Part shown: positions 23,719 to 36,045 of the stretch, in pieces
Position numbering within the stretch: position 1 is the first letter of the stretch
Layout of the letters: every line of letters starts with the position of its first letter
Origin: Clitopilus passeckerianus
Lineage: Eukaryota > Basidiomycota > Agaricomycetes > Agaricales > Entolomataceae
NCBI GenBank assembly: GCA_944990035.1
Contig: CALYLX010000128.1
Coordinates: 1,178,001 to 1,242,000, forward strand
Reading direction: 5' to 3'
DNA length: 64,000 nucleotides
The notes under the pieces: model-generated
What the model was told of the DNA's origin: nothing
What the model saw: only the letters and a program-made list of their open reading frames with translations
The model's database searches: none
Program-made: the position numbers and the translations under genes

Positions 23719-24931
23719 ATGGACTTTCAACAACTTGTGAATCAAGGCGGACGGGGACAGGCAAAGGCTGACGGTCCAACACCAGACAAGTGAGTGTTAA
23801 ATTTTGAAAGGGCAGGCTCACCTAGATCTCACCCAAATTTGCGTTCCAGTGGCGAGGTCATTCATATATCATCCCTCGCGCTCCTAAAGGTGAGGAATCA
23901 CCCAGAATACGCAACGACTGAGAGATCTCAAAGGTAGCTTAGATGCTGAAACACGGAAGGGCGGGTGTGCCGATGGAGGTCATGGGTCTGATGTTAGGAG
24001 CATTCGTGGACGAATACACGGTCCAGGTCGTCGATGTCTTCGCCATGCCCCAATCTGGTACCACAGTAACTGTCGAATCAGTGGACCATGTATTCCAGAC
24101 GAAGATGGTGGAGATGCTAAAACAAACCGGGCGGTGAGGTCGTCAGATTTGATCTGTTAAACTTGGTACTCATACAGGCACCCAGGCCTGAAATGGTTGT
24201 AGGCTGGTACCACTCTCACCCTGGTTTCGGCTGCTGGTTATCTAGTGTCGATATTAATACCCAGCAGGTCCGTGCTTCATCACTTCATGAAAGAGTCAAG
24301 CTGACAGCTGTTTTAATTTTCTCAGTCCTTTGAGTCCTTGGATGCCCGTTCGGTTGCAGTCGTCATCGACCCAATTCAATCCGTGAAAGGAAAGGTAGTC
24401 ATTGATGCCTTCCGGTTGATAAACCCACAAACTGTGGTGGCTGGCCGTGAACCACGGCAAACCACTTCCAATATTGGTCATATCAACAAGCCCTCCATAC
24501 AAGCGTTGATTCATGGCCTCAACCGCCACTACTACTCGATTGCCGTCAACTATCGCAAGACGGAACTAGAGCAGTCTATGCTTATGAACCTCCACAAGAG
24601 GAACTGGACGGAAGGACTGAAGTTGCGCGACTTCCATGTCCACAAAGAAGATAACGAGAAAGCGATTAAGGTACGCTTCCATCTTCCTTGGTTCTAACCA
24701 GATGATCTAAATTGCATAAACTTACGACTTGTGATGTGTCAGGCGATGCTCAACCTTTCCGAGGCGTACAACAAATCGGTCCAGGAGGAATCAACACTGA
24801 CGGCTGAACAATTGAAGACAAGGCACGTTGGCAAGCTCGACCCTAAACGCCATCTGGAGGAAGCGGTCGAAAAGGCAATGGGGGACCAGGTCGTCCAGAA
24901 CCTGGGGACGATGCTTCTTGCGGAGCTATAG
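23719..24931 (+). CDS. RPN11: 26S proteasome regulatory subunit RPN11 (JAMM deubiquitinase)
   Basis: RPN11 removes ubiquitin chains from substrates at the proteasome lid using a zinc-dependent JAMM/MPN+ site. ATG 23719 starts [19 protein letters not shown]. After the first introns come [20 protein letters not shown] and [20 protein letters not shown], containing the catalytic Glu. The metal motif is intact: [17 protein letters not shown] carries both His residues, the Ser and the Asp. The rest is family-typical ([14 protein letters not shown], then [19 protein letters not shown], then [10 protein letters not shown]). The C-terminus ends [14 protein letters not shown] at 24931. At about 310 residues it has the usual length, in about six exons. 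It should be essential; nothing looks unusual. Confidence 0.97.
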
Positions 24932-25564
24932 AACATTACCTGAATGTAATCATTCGCGTAGGTTCTGGCCGAGCTCCGAGGTGCCACTATCAAGACTGGA
25001 CTATTCATTGTCGGACTACAGTTTACTTTTGGGCGAATAAGTGCTTCGCTATCAGAGGACTCGAGTCACAAGACCCCGTGCCATGTCCCACTGCCTGCGC
25101 TCAAGTTTATAAAAGATCCGTCAAGTTGGAGAAGTGTGGGGTTGAGTCGATGTAGTTACGCCGTTTTCATGCATGTAAACTATCAGGGTCCATTATAATT
25201 TTCATTGTCGATAGACTCCACATGAGTAGATTTGCGATGGGTTTCTCCACCAAAGTGTGTATGAAGAGATTGATGTCAATCTCACAGTGGACGTCAGAGA
25301 GTGACATGAGACCCCTTATCGCCCTTTCAATTGGGTACGAGAATAGCCAATGCATTGCCGCGCCCAACCTTCTTTCAGAGATCGAGATAGTGGGCGCCTC
25401 TAGCCAGATTCGAGGGTCATGATGACATTCAGTGACCAATGCGAGAGGAACCGCGTCAGTTCTAGATATTCCAGTCCATTCAAGGCCGTTTCTATATTCT
25501 GTGAGGGCCCAAACGTGTAGGACCAAGAATTATAGGAATTACATTACGGAAAATTATACGAAAG
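24932..25564 (-). other. Intergenic spacer with one unexplained minus-strand open frame
   Basis: This stretch lies between the convergent RPN11 and bS18m stop codons. It holds a 119-codon open frame on the minus strand at 25167-25526 (for example RRLGAAMHWLFSYPIERAIR) that begins at TTG rather than ATG. I recognise no domain. It may be chance, a 3' UTR of the bS18m transcript, or a leftover exon. Nothing else stands out. Confidence 0.3.
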
Positions 25565-26201
25565 CTAATCAAGACCTTTCCCCTTCCTACTGAGAACAGG
25601 TATTGTACCCATCATCTTTGCGCGACGGATAGCCTTGCCGATTCTCCGCTGACTTTTGTACGTGAGACCGGTGACATTGCGTCCGTAGATTTTGCCCATT
25701 TCTGAGACGTAACCAGAGAGGATTCTGGAGTTCGTGACCAGCTTTACAGGGTCGATGTCGAATTGGTGAAAGAGGTCGTCTGGCCGAGCGACTGAAGGGG
25801 ATGGGCCAATAGCAGGTCGCTTCGTCCTGTACGGTTTAGGTGCGTTGGTCGCGTATTTGTAGGTAAGTTTCTTGAGGGTCAATGCCTGGAACACGGGTAA
25901 GCACAAATAGGACTGTTCGCCCATGAACCCAAACATACCCTTCCCGGTTGGAATGCTTTAAACTTTCCCGAGCGTCCTGAAATGAGGTGAGTGAGGGTAT
26001 AAAATTGCACCGGTGTCACTGACCAGGCATTGCTTGATTGTAAGCATTCGATTTGGTCTTTTCCTTTTCTTGCTGAACACCCGCATCGACGAGGACATTC
26101 CTTAGCATGGTGGTGGCATTGGCTTCTGTAGAATAGCAGACGGCCAAAGCCCGCCGAGTAATACTCAGGGGACTACAGGCATTGCGAAGGACACTTAACA
26201 T
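25565..26201 (-). CDS. RSM18: Mitochondrial small-subunit ribosomal protein bS18m
   Basis: This is a component of the mitochondrial 37S ribosomal subunit. ATG 26199-26201 begins MLSVLRNACSPLSITRRALA, an Arg-rich, acid-free leader typical of a mitochondrial presequence. Two introns follow. The C-terminal exon contains the S18 core: DPVKLVTNSRILSGYVSEMG, KIYGRNVTGLTYKSQRRIG, and KAIRRAKMMGTIPVLSRKG. The stop is TAG at 25565-25567. The domain aligns with bacterial S18, where the phrase RVTGLTxKxQRxLAxAIKRAR is conserved. Its N-terminal extension is longer than in bacteria, as is usual for mitochondrial versions. It is divergent from the RIM15-type gene across a 608-base spacer. Confidence 0.88.
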
Positions 26202-26809
26202 GAGCTGTTGGGAACGTTAGCTACAAGTAAATTGGATTATATAAATTGCTCACGTTTCAATGTGACCGTGCCAACTATTCCGAAGGAGTTGAGTTGACCG
26301 AAATGGGTAGTGTCGGCAATAACCGAAGTCCAGAAAAATCAGGGGACCCGGTGCAGCCTTGTGACCTTTTGAAGGGCTGATGCCTTGGTCGATGTTTCAA
26401 ACGATGAGCAAAGGGATTTAGGTTTTGACCTCGCTGTGCTGGGCGATGACAATGATAGAAAGGACAGCAATGAAGTCAAAAAGAATTGAGCTCTGTATGA
26501 TGCTGGTTGCTTTCGCCGTTTGAGAGCCTTGCTGCTGATGTGATCAGAGTCTGGCCAATATTATAATCTCTGCCCAGAACTCGCTCCTTTCTCCGCCACC
26601 TCCCCCCCTCCTCATAGTACGCCTCAGCCCCCGTCCCCGTTCTCAATGTTGCGCTAGTATTCAAAGCTCAATATATCATATATCCTATCACCATTTGACT
26701 CTTTTTCTCTTCGTCTTCTCGGTCCTGCTAATTCGTATACAACTCAGCAAAGTGTAATCAGTGATACCACTGCTATCCAAGTAGCAACTCGGATTTTCAC
26801 TGGTTCGCA
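26202..26809. other. Divergent promoter region between bS18m and the RIM15-type kinase
   Basis: No gene is seen in these 608 bases. An AT-rich patch around 26668-26690 (AATATATCATATATCC) lies about 120 bases before the RIM15 ATG and is followed by a long pyrimidine-rich tract at about 26697-26730 (CTTTTTCTCTTCGTCTTCTC). Both are common in fungal core promoters of highly regulated genes. No strong site for a specific factor is recognised. Confidence 0.35.
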
Positions 26810-29800
26810 ATGTCCGAGTCAGTCTATCATCGTCGCCAACCTCCTAGCCCACTCGTATTCTCGCCCGAGACCGTCCTATCACCTCCTCAAACCCAAAGTT
26901 CCACCAGTTCCACCCTCCATGGATCAGGCACAAATACCGTTTCAATGCCTTTCGTCAGAAGGCATGTCACCAGGCGTTTGAAAGCTGCGAAAGCAGAGTG
27001 CGACAAGGAGTTGCAACGTGTCACCAACAATATCACCGCTTTCTTTGAGGATAGACTCAGGGAGGCCGAACAAGAAGCGGAACGTGAACGCGACTACCGA
27101 GATCGTGAACGAGGCAGAGGCCAACGCCGTGGTTCCAACGCTCTCGCAGCTGATCATGAGCAATTTCGTGAAACCTATGGATATTCTGACTATGGCGCGG
27201 GGGTCCCGTCAGATGACTATTCCTCCGATGGCGGCTATGAAGCAGAGGTTGAGTTTGGCAAGCATGACAGGAATCGTGCGTATCCCGACGACCCGCACTT
27301 GTCTGCGCCCACTCTAACTCATTGGGCCTCTTCTCCTGGCCTTAATTCTGCAGCTTCCGGATCTTCCTCACAGATGAGCCCTGCTTCTTTACGTCGGCAG
27401 AACACTGCCCCGTGGGATCGTCCTCTCAGCTCTTCCATGTCCTCGAGCGCTGTCACATCCAGTCCAGCCTCGTCTACCGTGTTACTTCCAGAAACATCTT
27501 CCCTAGCTCGAAAACCCACGACAGGAGCTGCTTCTCGAAGACTCTCACGCACGATAAACATCACTTCTCGGCAACCTCATTCAGGCCAGAGCTCGCGTTC
27601 CACGTCCCGGTCACGGTCCCCGCTACCTCCGTTATCCACTCATGCCAGCTTTTCAGAGTTCGGCATGTCAGCTCCCTCTCCCGCCAACCGTCGTTCTTCC
27701 AGAATACTGGTTGACGACCCGATTGATCCTATAATGACGGCACTATACGAACTCATTGCAGTCGCCACCGATGTGTCAGATATGTCAATCGCACAGCTCA
27801 CCGCTCAGCCCAAGGTCTGTGAAGCTCTCGTTCAGAGAATTCAGACCATCGGCAAAGCCTGGGACGACCATCCTGATTGGCATGGAAGGAACTGGTATGT
27901 CCAGATCCTGCTCGCCGTGGCCAGCCTCAGTCGGGTTGTTGAATGGTGGGAAGCCGAGAAACAGTTCTGGAACTTCGATGATGATGATGAACAAGATGAG
28001 CCGCTAAGCTTCGTGATGAAACCCGCCGAAGAGCCTACCGACCAACCCGGTTCAGCAGGATTAGATCCGGAACTGGAAAACTTCCGCTTGAATGAGGAAG
28101 AGGAGGCGCCTACTCGTCCCAGTCAACCTGAGAGTCCGAGGAAGACTGGGGAAGAGATCAGCAAGGAGCTACCCGTACCATCACCCCCTCTGCAGACCCC
28201 TCCAGAACCTGCTCACAGCCTGAGTGCAAATGCAGAGTCGGCTAGGGTGCTTGCCACCGAACGACTCAAACTTCAGGCTGAAGTTGCGCACAACCAGAAC
28301 ATTGTCATTGAGCTGAGCCTCGATGGTGACCATTTCATCTGGGTAAATCATGCATGGAGGGTCGTAGTTGGGTAAGTTTTACTCTCTTTATCCTTGAAGT
28401 CCACCTCAACAGATATATTTTGTCTTGTAGTACCGAGCCTGACGAATTACCGGGTACAAGGGTCTCCGAGTTGCTGGCGCCCTCAGATTGGACCATCTTC
28501 AAAGAAGCTACTCAAAGGCTTCGGAAAGATGATTCACACACCATTGAGGTTCGCTTCAGCCTTGAACTTGACCCCTCTGGCGATAGAGACCCCACCGCTG
28601 GGCGCCTCTTTCAGCAAATGGAAGGCAAAGGCATGCTTATGATCGATCGTGAGGATGGACAACCGTCTCATACGATGTGGGTGGTGAAACCAATAGCACC
28701 ACCCCAGTACGAGCGCGATCTAGCCCCTGAACCCGCTCAATCAATTGCAGGAAGGATTGGAGATTCAGCTGAATCCAAAGCAGTTGATGTTAGTCAACCG
28801 ATCATGGTCAACCCCATCTTATGCCGCATCTGCGAGAGCCAAATTCCGCAGTGGTATTTCGAGAAACACAGCGAGACCTGCGCTGAAACGCATAGACTCG
28901 AGGCGGAGATCATTGAATGCAATGAGTCCATATCCGAACTACGGAACACCATTAGGGATCTCAGCGCCGCCTTGGATCGCGCTTCACCAAGCACTCCCCC
29001 AGAATACCGTGGGATGCCCATCTTCATACCCTCTGCCTCACCGATATCTTCGTCACCACTGCAGCTATTCCGCATGAATAGGATGCAAAAGTATGGTGTT
29101 AAGAAGATTCAGAAACGTCTCTTAGATCAATTGGACGACATACTGCAAGTTTCCCTCGAGATTGCTATCCCAGCCTTGAAGGAAGAGGAGGCCAAGGAAC
29201 CTATTGAACGTCAGCGCCTCCTATCCCCAAGTTCTGAGAGGAAGGTTACCCAGGTCAGAAACTGGTCAAAACCTGCCACAGAAGATGCAGCGCTCGGCCA
29301 ACTCCTTCAGGATGGTGAACGTGTCATGCGCCAAAAGATCGACAATGTCGTTCGAATGCAAAATACCATCAGATACGCTGAGAAGATCTGGCATGAATGG
29401 GAAGAAAGAGTTGGTCAAGCTCTCGACGAGGAAGGTTCTAGTGACAGCGAGAGCAGCGAGGAGGAAGGATGCAACGATTCAAACAACGCCACTCAGGATG
29501 ATCATTCCAGTACGAAATCGGACTATGGACTCGGTCGTGATACATCGTCTGGGCCAACACCGTTGGCCTCTGCATCACCAGCCCCCACCCTTACATCTCC
29601 TGAAAGCCGTGTAGTTCCCATGCCCCATCCATCTGCCCCAATACCAATCCACGGTCATCCGAGATCGTCCCTGCATACAAGGTCATCTACGCCATCTTCA
29701 ATTTCTTCTCCTCTTGCCTTGGCCGCCCCAATTGTTGCACCTTCGTCTCCGGAAGGCAAATTATCCATCCTCGCTCTTGACGAAACTTCGCAATTCAATG

Positions 29801-32710
29801 AGCCCCACAAGCCTAGGAAGTCCAATGCCAGTCTTCTTGAACCTAAACTTATCATCACACCTCCTGCATCACCATCTTTTGCAGCCCGAGAACGGGAGGC
29901 GGGCGAAGCTACTGTGACACGCGCACCATCCGTCAAACGAGGCCATCGTCGACAATCGACCATGAACCCGATTACCAGCCCGTCAGGGCCACTTTCACCT
30001 CGACAAACCGCCACCTCCTCAATAACCCGCACACAACCCACTTCCATTAGGGATTTCGACATCATCAAACCTATTAGCAAAGGCGCCTTTGGTTCCGTCT
30101 TTTTAGCAAAGAAGAAAGCAACTGGAGACTATTTCGCAATCAAAGTCTTGAAGAAGGCAGACATGATCGCCAAGAATCAAATCACCAACGTCAAGGCGGA
30201 GCGCATGATACTGATGAAACAAGCAGAATCACCTTTTGTTGCCAAACTATTTTTCACGTTCCAAAGCAAGGAAAACTTGTACCTGGTCATGGAATACCTG
30301 AACGGCGGAGACTGCGCTGCCCTGATCAAGTCTTTAGGTTCTCTACCTGAAGAATGGACCAAGAACTACATAGCTGAAGTCGTTCTCGGCTTGGAGTACC
30401 TCCATCAGCGTGGCATCGTCCATCGGTAAGTGAAATTCAGTCATGGAATCCCGAACAAGAGCTCATCGCCATTACAGTGACTTGAAGCCTGATAACCTTC
30501 TCATTGACCAGCATGGTCATCTGAAGCTCACGGATTTTGGTCTGAGCAGGATTGGTCTCTTGGGCCGTCAAACTCGTGAAGCTCAGCTTGGACGTCCTCT
30601 TGTTCGATCTAACTCGATCAAATCTCGCCCTCCTTCGATGGATTCCGCCTACATGGGCTCTCCATTGATATATGCAGACCTTCCCCCGGTTGGTATTGGT
30701 GGTTACTTTGCGCCTAGATCACAGTCAAGTTCACGCGCAGGAAATTCACCATACCAGCCCACAGGAGACGACGTCGAATCCAGTGGTTCTGAAGGCCTAT
30801 CCGGGGTACATACTCGATGGCCTGCCAAGCCAAACGAGAGTCCTCTGGCATCTTTTGCCATGGAGTTGACTACCGATTTACGATCTCACTCGAACGGAAG
30901 TGGCGGGACTCCCCCAGGAGAGAAGAAGTTCGTCGGGACGCCCGATTATCTTGCCCCAGAGACTATTCTTGGATTGCGAGGAGATGATGCAGCCGTTGAT
31001 TGGGTTCGTCTTTCTTAACAAAAATTTCTTAAAAATGATTCATACGTTGCATGCTCACGCTGATCACCAGTGGGCCTTGGGAGTTATCACCTACGAGTTC
31101 CTATATGGAATTCCACCTTTCCACGATGACACTCCAGAGAAAGTGTTTGAGAATATACTTTCTGGGCACATTGAGTGGCATGAAGATTGGATTTCATTCT
31201 CTGACGAAGTTCGCGACTTTATTAGCTCTCTCGTGAACCTAGATCCTACCCAACGACTGGGCTCCAACGGAGCCGACGAAGTTAAGGCACATCCGTTCTT
31301 TGAAGGCATCGAGTGGGACAAGGTCACCACAACAGAGGCTGCTTTCATTCCACAGGTATCCGATCCCGAATCAACCGACTACTTTGATCCTCGTGGTGCA
31401 ATACCTCAGCTATTCCATGACGATGAGCCCATTGCAATTACTGGGCAGAAGACGACTTCGAACAGTCCGGTTGTGGGACCCGCTTCACTCCCTGCTGCAT
31501 TGGCAATACCTTTCGCCAACAAGGACCCCGTCCCGACTCCGGGAAGTGACGACTTCGGTTCATTCAGCTTCAAAAACTTGCCTGTTCTGAAGCAAGCCAA
31601 CGACGACGTGATTCGGAAACTGAAGACAGACCAGATGGCGCCAATTACGCAAGCTCTTTCTGACCCCGGCATAGGCTCTCACGGCCGAAAACGTAGCTTA
31701 TCCACACGTATGAAGAAGCCACCCTCTGTCGTGACGAGTTCCAGCAGTGATCCTCGTCAGATCCCCACCAACCCACCCTCTCCAGCCACCTCAACCTCGT
31801 CCGTTGCGTCTTCTCCATCGCGAGCTAGCATGCCACCTCCTACTCCAATCACCACCAGTAATCAGCAACACATTCGAAAACCGTCCGAACTTGGCGCTGT
31901 TGAACGGTTCAAGTTGAATCATCTCGAAGGCGGAGAGAGGCGCAATTCTATGCCAAGTCGTCTCCGGACGGCTTCCGTTTCAACCTCAGTTTCTAGCACC
32001 GAGGACAACTCCTCTGTTGGGCATGGTAGTCATGGCAGCAGTCAACCCGAACATAGCACCCCTCCGTCGTCTGTGCATTCTATCGATCTGAGGAAAGGTC
32101 CGGATCCAAGTGATCGAGCAGTGACATGCCTTTTGGCCGAAGACAACCCGATTACTGCCAAGATTATCGAGACACTTCTCTACCGACTCGGATGTAGAGT
32201 TGTCGTCGTCGCTGATGGTTCTGAGGCTGTGAGCGTAGCAATGGGGGATATTAGTGAGTAACTTGAATCCAGCTTTTGACTTGAGCCTGACACTCAATCT
32301 AGAATTCGATTGCATCCTGATGGATCTCCAAATGCCGATTTGTGAGTTGTTGTTCCTCCACGTCTCGGTACACTGACAAACTAACGATCCCCTTAGTGGA
32401 TGGTGAAAGCGCTGCCCGATACATCAAGAGCACGAATGGCAAGAACACCAATACCCCAATCATTGCTGTCAGCGCCTACAGCGGCGCCGATCCAAGTGAG
32501 GGGAGCAGCTGCTTTGCTGCCTCACTCTCTAAACCCCTGCAAAAGCAGACCTGCTATGTAAGAATTTTCAATGTTTCCATCCAGGATAGAGCTTGATAGT
32601 CCTCGATAGCTGTTATGCGCCAGCTGGGGTTCAAAACATCTGCAGTTCAAGGTGGACCTGGGGCTACCAAGGTCACACCTCCAGCGCAACCAACAGCTTC
32701 GCATTCATGA
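26810..32710 (+). CDS. RIM15: RIM15-type serine/threonine kinase with PAS, zinc-finger and receiver domains
   Basis: RIM15-type kinases link nutrient signals (TOR, PKA) to quiescence and control Igo/endosulfine and PP2A. The order seen is: a disordered basic N-terminus of about 280 residues; a PAS-like domain across the first intron (SLDGDHFIWVNHAWRVVVG to MWVVKPI); a C2HC zinc finger (CRICESQIPQWYF, then HSETC); a helical segment; and a long Ser/Pro linker. The kinase follows (FDIIKPISKGAFGSVFLAKK, FAIKVLKK, HRDLKPDN split by an intron, DFGLSR). A roughly 120-residue insert precedes KKFVGTPDYLAPE in the activation segment, as in the Greatwall/RIM15 group. The C-terminal receiver has LLAEDN, DCILMDLQMP and the Lys in SLSKPL, so its phospho-acceptor Asp is present. 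The stop is at 32708-32710 after ATASHS-like residues (QPTASHS). It is about 1850 residues and about seven exons. Confidence 0.93.
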
Positions 32711-33303
32711 CAAACCCCCGTGTTTATTTGCGCTCATTTGGCCCACCCTTCTGACTTTGATTGTCGTTCTCTTTTGTGTTTCATCCTCTAACGCTTTGAT
32801 ATGTCCATGCATACACCACTCGCATTTTCTCTTCATCCATAGCATACACCATTCAAGCATTTTAGTCAATCATTTCCATTTCATGCATTGTATGTAAAAG
32901 TCTGTTTCCCTGAGCACATAGGTTTTGGCTTAGAATGTATAACTTCGACTTCCCCGTTTCCCTTGAAGGGCGTGTTGTAGGCTAATTAGGCGAAATGCGT
33001 CGAGTCCGGAGTTGATGAGCAGCACCGTGTAAGGAAGTGATCAGATTCAGTAACGCTTGCGCCTCAGCCTGGCCTTGTGTACACTTTATGTTTGAACGTC
33101 TGCCGTTCCCAGCACACGGTCGTCTTTCTTCCTCACTTTGTTTATGAATACCAGTTAGTTTTGCCCAGCTTATTTGTAGTGGCGGCGAGCTGACCTCAGT
33201 TGCATACACAGCTTCATGGAGCCAGTTCAATACCAACGACGACGACCCCCGCAGGCACGTGTATCGTGCTTCAACCGCACCTGCAACGAGCCCAGCGGTG
33301 GGC
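32711..33303. other. Spacer between the RIM15-type gene and the UIM gene
   Basis: This holds the RIM15 3' region, a pyrimidine-rich tract (about 32775-32880) and the promoter of the next gene. An ATG at 33216 (MEPVQYQRRRPPQA) could be the true first exon of the UIM protein if an intron of about 35 bases removes 33258-33292. No other feature is recognised. Confidence 0.4.
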
Positions 33304-35768
33304 ATGCATCCAAGATCGCTAATGCCTCGGCATAATCTCACTAATCCTTCAGGAAGAGACGACATATTCTTTGCGGGTTCATCGAGGATGTCTATTGCCC
33401 ATGATGTTCGTGAGACAAGTGCCCATCGTGTGGAGGTACCCCCTCCAATTCCCCTCTATCCCGCACATATGGCTACATCCTTCCAGCGTCCTCCGCTCCC
33501 AGCTCAGTCTCAGTCATCTCCTCCTCCCCTACCGCCAAAGCCTCCTTTGCCAGCTTCTTCCAGCCTGGTACATCGACCAAGTATGTTCTTCCAGCGATCA
33601 AGAACCAATATAAGCCCACCCCCATTGCCTCCGAAACCATCTATGTCGCGCCCAATCACACCACCAAGATTGGATCCTTCGCTGACATTCAGCAAACCAT
33701 TCCCTCAACTTCACCCAGCACCGCCCTCGCAACCTGAACTAGCTAGCTCTCACCGTCCAACCGATTCGGCCGATGAGAAGAGTCTAGCTTTGGCTATTGC
33801 TCTATCTCAGTCAGAGCAAGATTCTAAGCATCAGGCTCATAATGAGATTGCGGCACAAGAAGATGACGATCTGGCGAAAGCGCTCGAAGCTTCTTTGAAA
33901 GAAGCTCAACTCAATGATCGGCTTGTACAGAACGAATTAAATTCCACTGTTACCGCCTGGCTCTCTGAAGGATCTTCCAGGTCGCCGGAACCACTCAAAC
34001 CAAGAGGACTTCCCGCAACCCCGCCAACTGCAACGCCTCCAAGGATACAGCAATCACCTCAAGTTACTCTGAGCACCCTCCCCGATCATGATTCGACCTC
34101 AACCCCTCCCCCAGATCCGCCATCATCACAAAACCTACAACTAGGCAGCATATCATTGCCGGTCACCGCGGGGGAAAGTTTCATGGACTTATCGTTAACA
34201 CCAAGCATTGAGTCCGACGAAGAACTTGCTCGTCGCTTGGCTTCGGAAGAGGATTTGCCCAAACCTAGTACCTATTCACCTCCTATTCAGCCTGCTTTAA
34301 ATCGAAGGGAAGAATCCACATCCTCACTGACTTCGGGAGCAGACCTGCCTCGTTATACTTCAAGGATTATCCGACCACCACCTGTTGATGTGCCGAACAT
34401 ACAAGCCGACCGGCCACCCACTCGTGGTTCAGGTGTCTCTGTTCCTGCAATCATTGTGGACAAGAAAAGTCCTGGTCCGAAAAGAAAGAGCAGGGATGGG
34501 ACAAATGCTGCCCCTGCCTTTCCAACACCAAGGACTGCTACTCCACCTCCACAACCTGCCGAAAGGACGCCGCCTCCTTACAACGAGCCCTTCCCTCATC
34601 GTCTTCAGTTGTGAACCATCAGTCTGACGCGGTGTCGGTAGGTTCATCAGCCAGCGGTCACCGATCGCCTGCTTCCGTCTCTATGGTCGCTGAAGCTGTA
34701 TCTCCTGCTTCGAACCCTCCTGGACATCGAACAAGGTCGGAAAGCCGACCTGAGGTGCCCGGATTATTGGCGCCCCCTCGAAATTTCGCCCGAGCCAGAG
34801 CATCCTCATTCTCTGATATTTCAGAAGGTGAATCACCTATCGCAGAGCCAGGCCAAAGTTCTTCGAACAACCAAGGGGTCCTCAATATGAATGCATTTGT
34901 TGAGAAGGAGCTCTTTGTCGGCGTTAGTGAGTGGCCTCCCTTTTCCCCTTATTAACTCTCCATACTAAAATGTCTAAAGCTGTGGGCTTCACCGCTCCCA
35001 AGATCTCACCTCAGCTGGTTCCCATGCCCGATGTCATGCCAAACATCATTTCTCTACCTTATGGCCGCTGCCCACCATTGCATTTGCAAGGTCCCAGCTG
35101 GAAGCATTTGCTGAAGCTTATGGCGAAGTTGATTGGGACCAGGCTGGAGCCGACTGTTGAGGCCCTGGCTGTATCCAAACGAGAGCTCAAGCTTCGCACA
35201 GTGGTTCAGGTCATCAAGGTAGATATCTCTTGTGCTCTCATGGGGTAATGCAACTGATTTTCTCCTACAGCCCCATCAAGCTTCTGGAGACTGGCGCACT
35301 ATCTTCTACTTCACAACTGATTATCCTAATCCTCAACAAAGAGTTGTCGAGAACATCAACGAGCTCCCATACTCATACAGTCTTTCTTCTATCCCTACCC
35401 TTCTTAGGGATGGGGCTGATACTCCCATTTCAAGGTTTTACGCTATTCCTGCCTCCCAAGCTGTTCCGTTTCCGACTCTCCCAATCACCTTCCCTAGCTT
35501 GGCTTCCTATCTGCACGCGGCTCTGGAGGAGTCACGCAGATATATCAATGATAGCTCCAGCGGTAATCGCAAGCTGGCAAAGATGCTGGAGACCTGCTAC
35601 AGGAGCGATTTCGAGAACTATCAGCCAGCATCGCCCGAACGACAGGGCATGGGTGGTCTCTTCAAGAGGGTGATGGGAAGGAACAATAGAAATGGGAGAC
35701 CAAAGAGAGGTGGCAATGAGGATACTTATGAACTCGTCACGCCTTTTGTGCAGGATGAGTGGGGCTAG
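33304..35768 (+). CDS. Proline-rich protein with ubiquitin-interacting motifs
   Basis: I recognise no named ortholog. The N-terminal 200 residues are strongly Pro-rich with SH3-ligand-like repeats (PPPLPPKPPLP, PPPLPPKPSMSRP). Two UIM-like helices follow at about 33775-33910: SLALAIALSQSEQ and DDDLAKALEASLKEAQ, which normally bind ubiquitin. A third, weaker one reads DEELARRLASEEDL. The middle is disordered. The C-terminal 250 residues look folded (MPNIISLPYGRCPPLHLQGP, then SWKHLLKLMAKLIGTRLEP, then PHQASGDWRTIFYFTTDYP) and end DEWG at 35768. The first in-frame ATG is 33304, though an upstream exon is possible. A change of frame near 34594-34640 needs a 41-base intron or signals a frameshift. 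Ubiquitin binding plus SH3 ligands suggests an endocytic or trafficking adaptor, as an inference. Confidence 0.6.
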
Positions 35769-36045
35769 GACAGGTCATTTAGCCCATACTTTTACTGGTT
35801 TCTGGGTTCGCTTCAATAATGCTTTCGTCGTGGTTATTTCAAGGGATTACAAGTGGATATCATTTAACATAGATTTTATCATTTGAGGCATAATCTACAC
35901 TGTACGATACCAGAATTAATATAGTCTGGAATTGATTTGCATTTATTTGACTGTAGAATAAATGATTCACGCGTAAGAAATGATGCGCTTCCCAGCTTGA
36001 CCAGAAACCTCGACTGCACTGTTGAATATTCGGCGAGAAAGCGAC

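Noticed and set aside
32982..33365. Minus-strand 127-codon ORF
   Set aside because: It lies antisense to the 5' part of the UIM gene and has no domain; treated as a shadow.
34611..34955. A separate small gene starting MNHQSDAVSVGSS
   Set aside because: It continues the UIM protein in composition, has no own promoter space, and its last exon joins the conserved C-terminal exons; an intron or frameshift explains it better.
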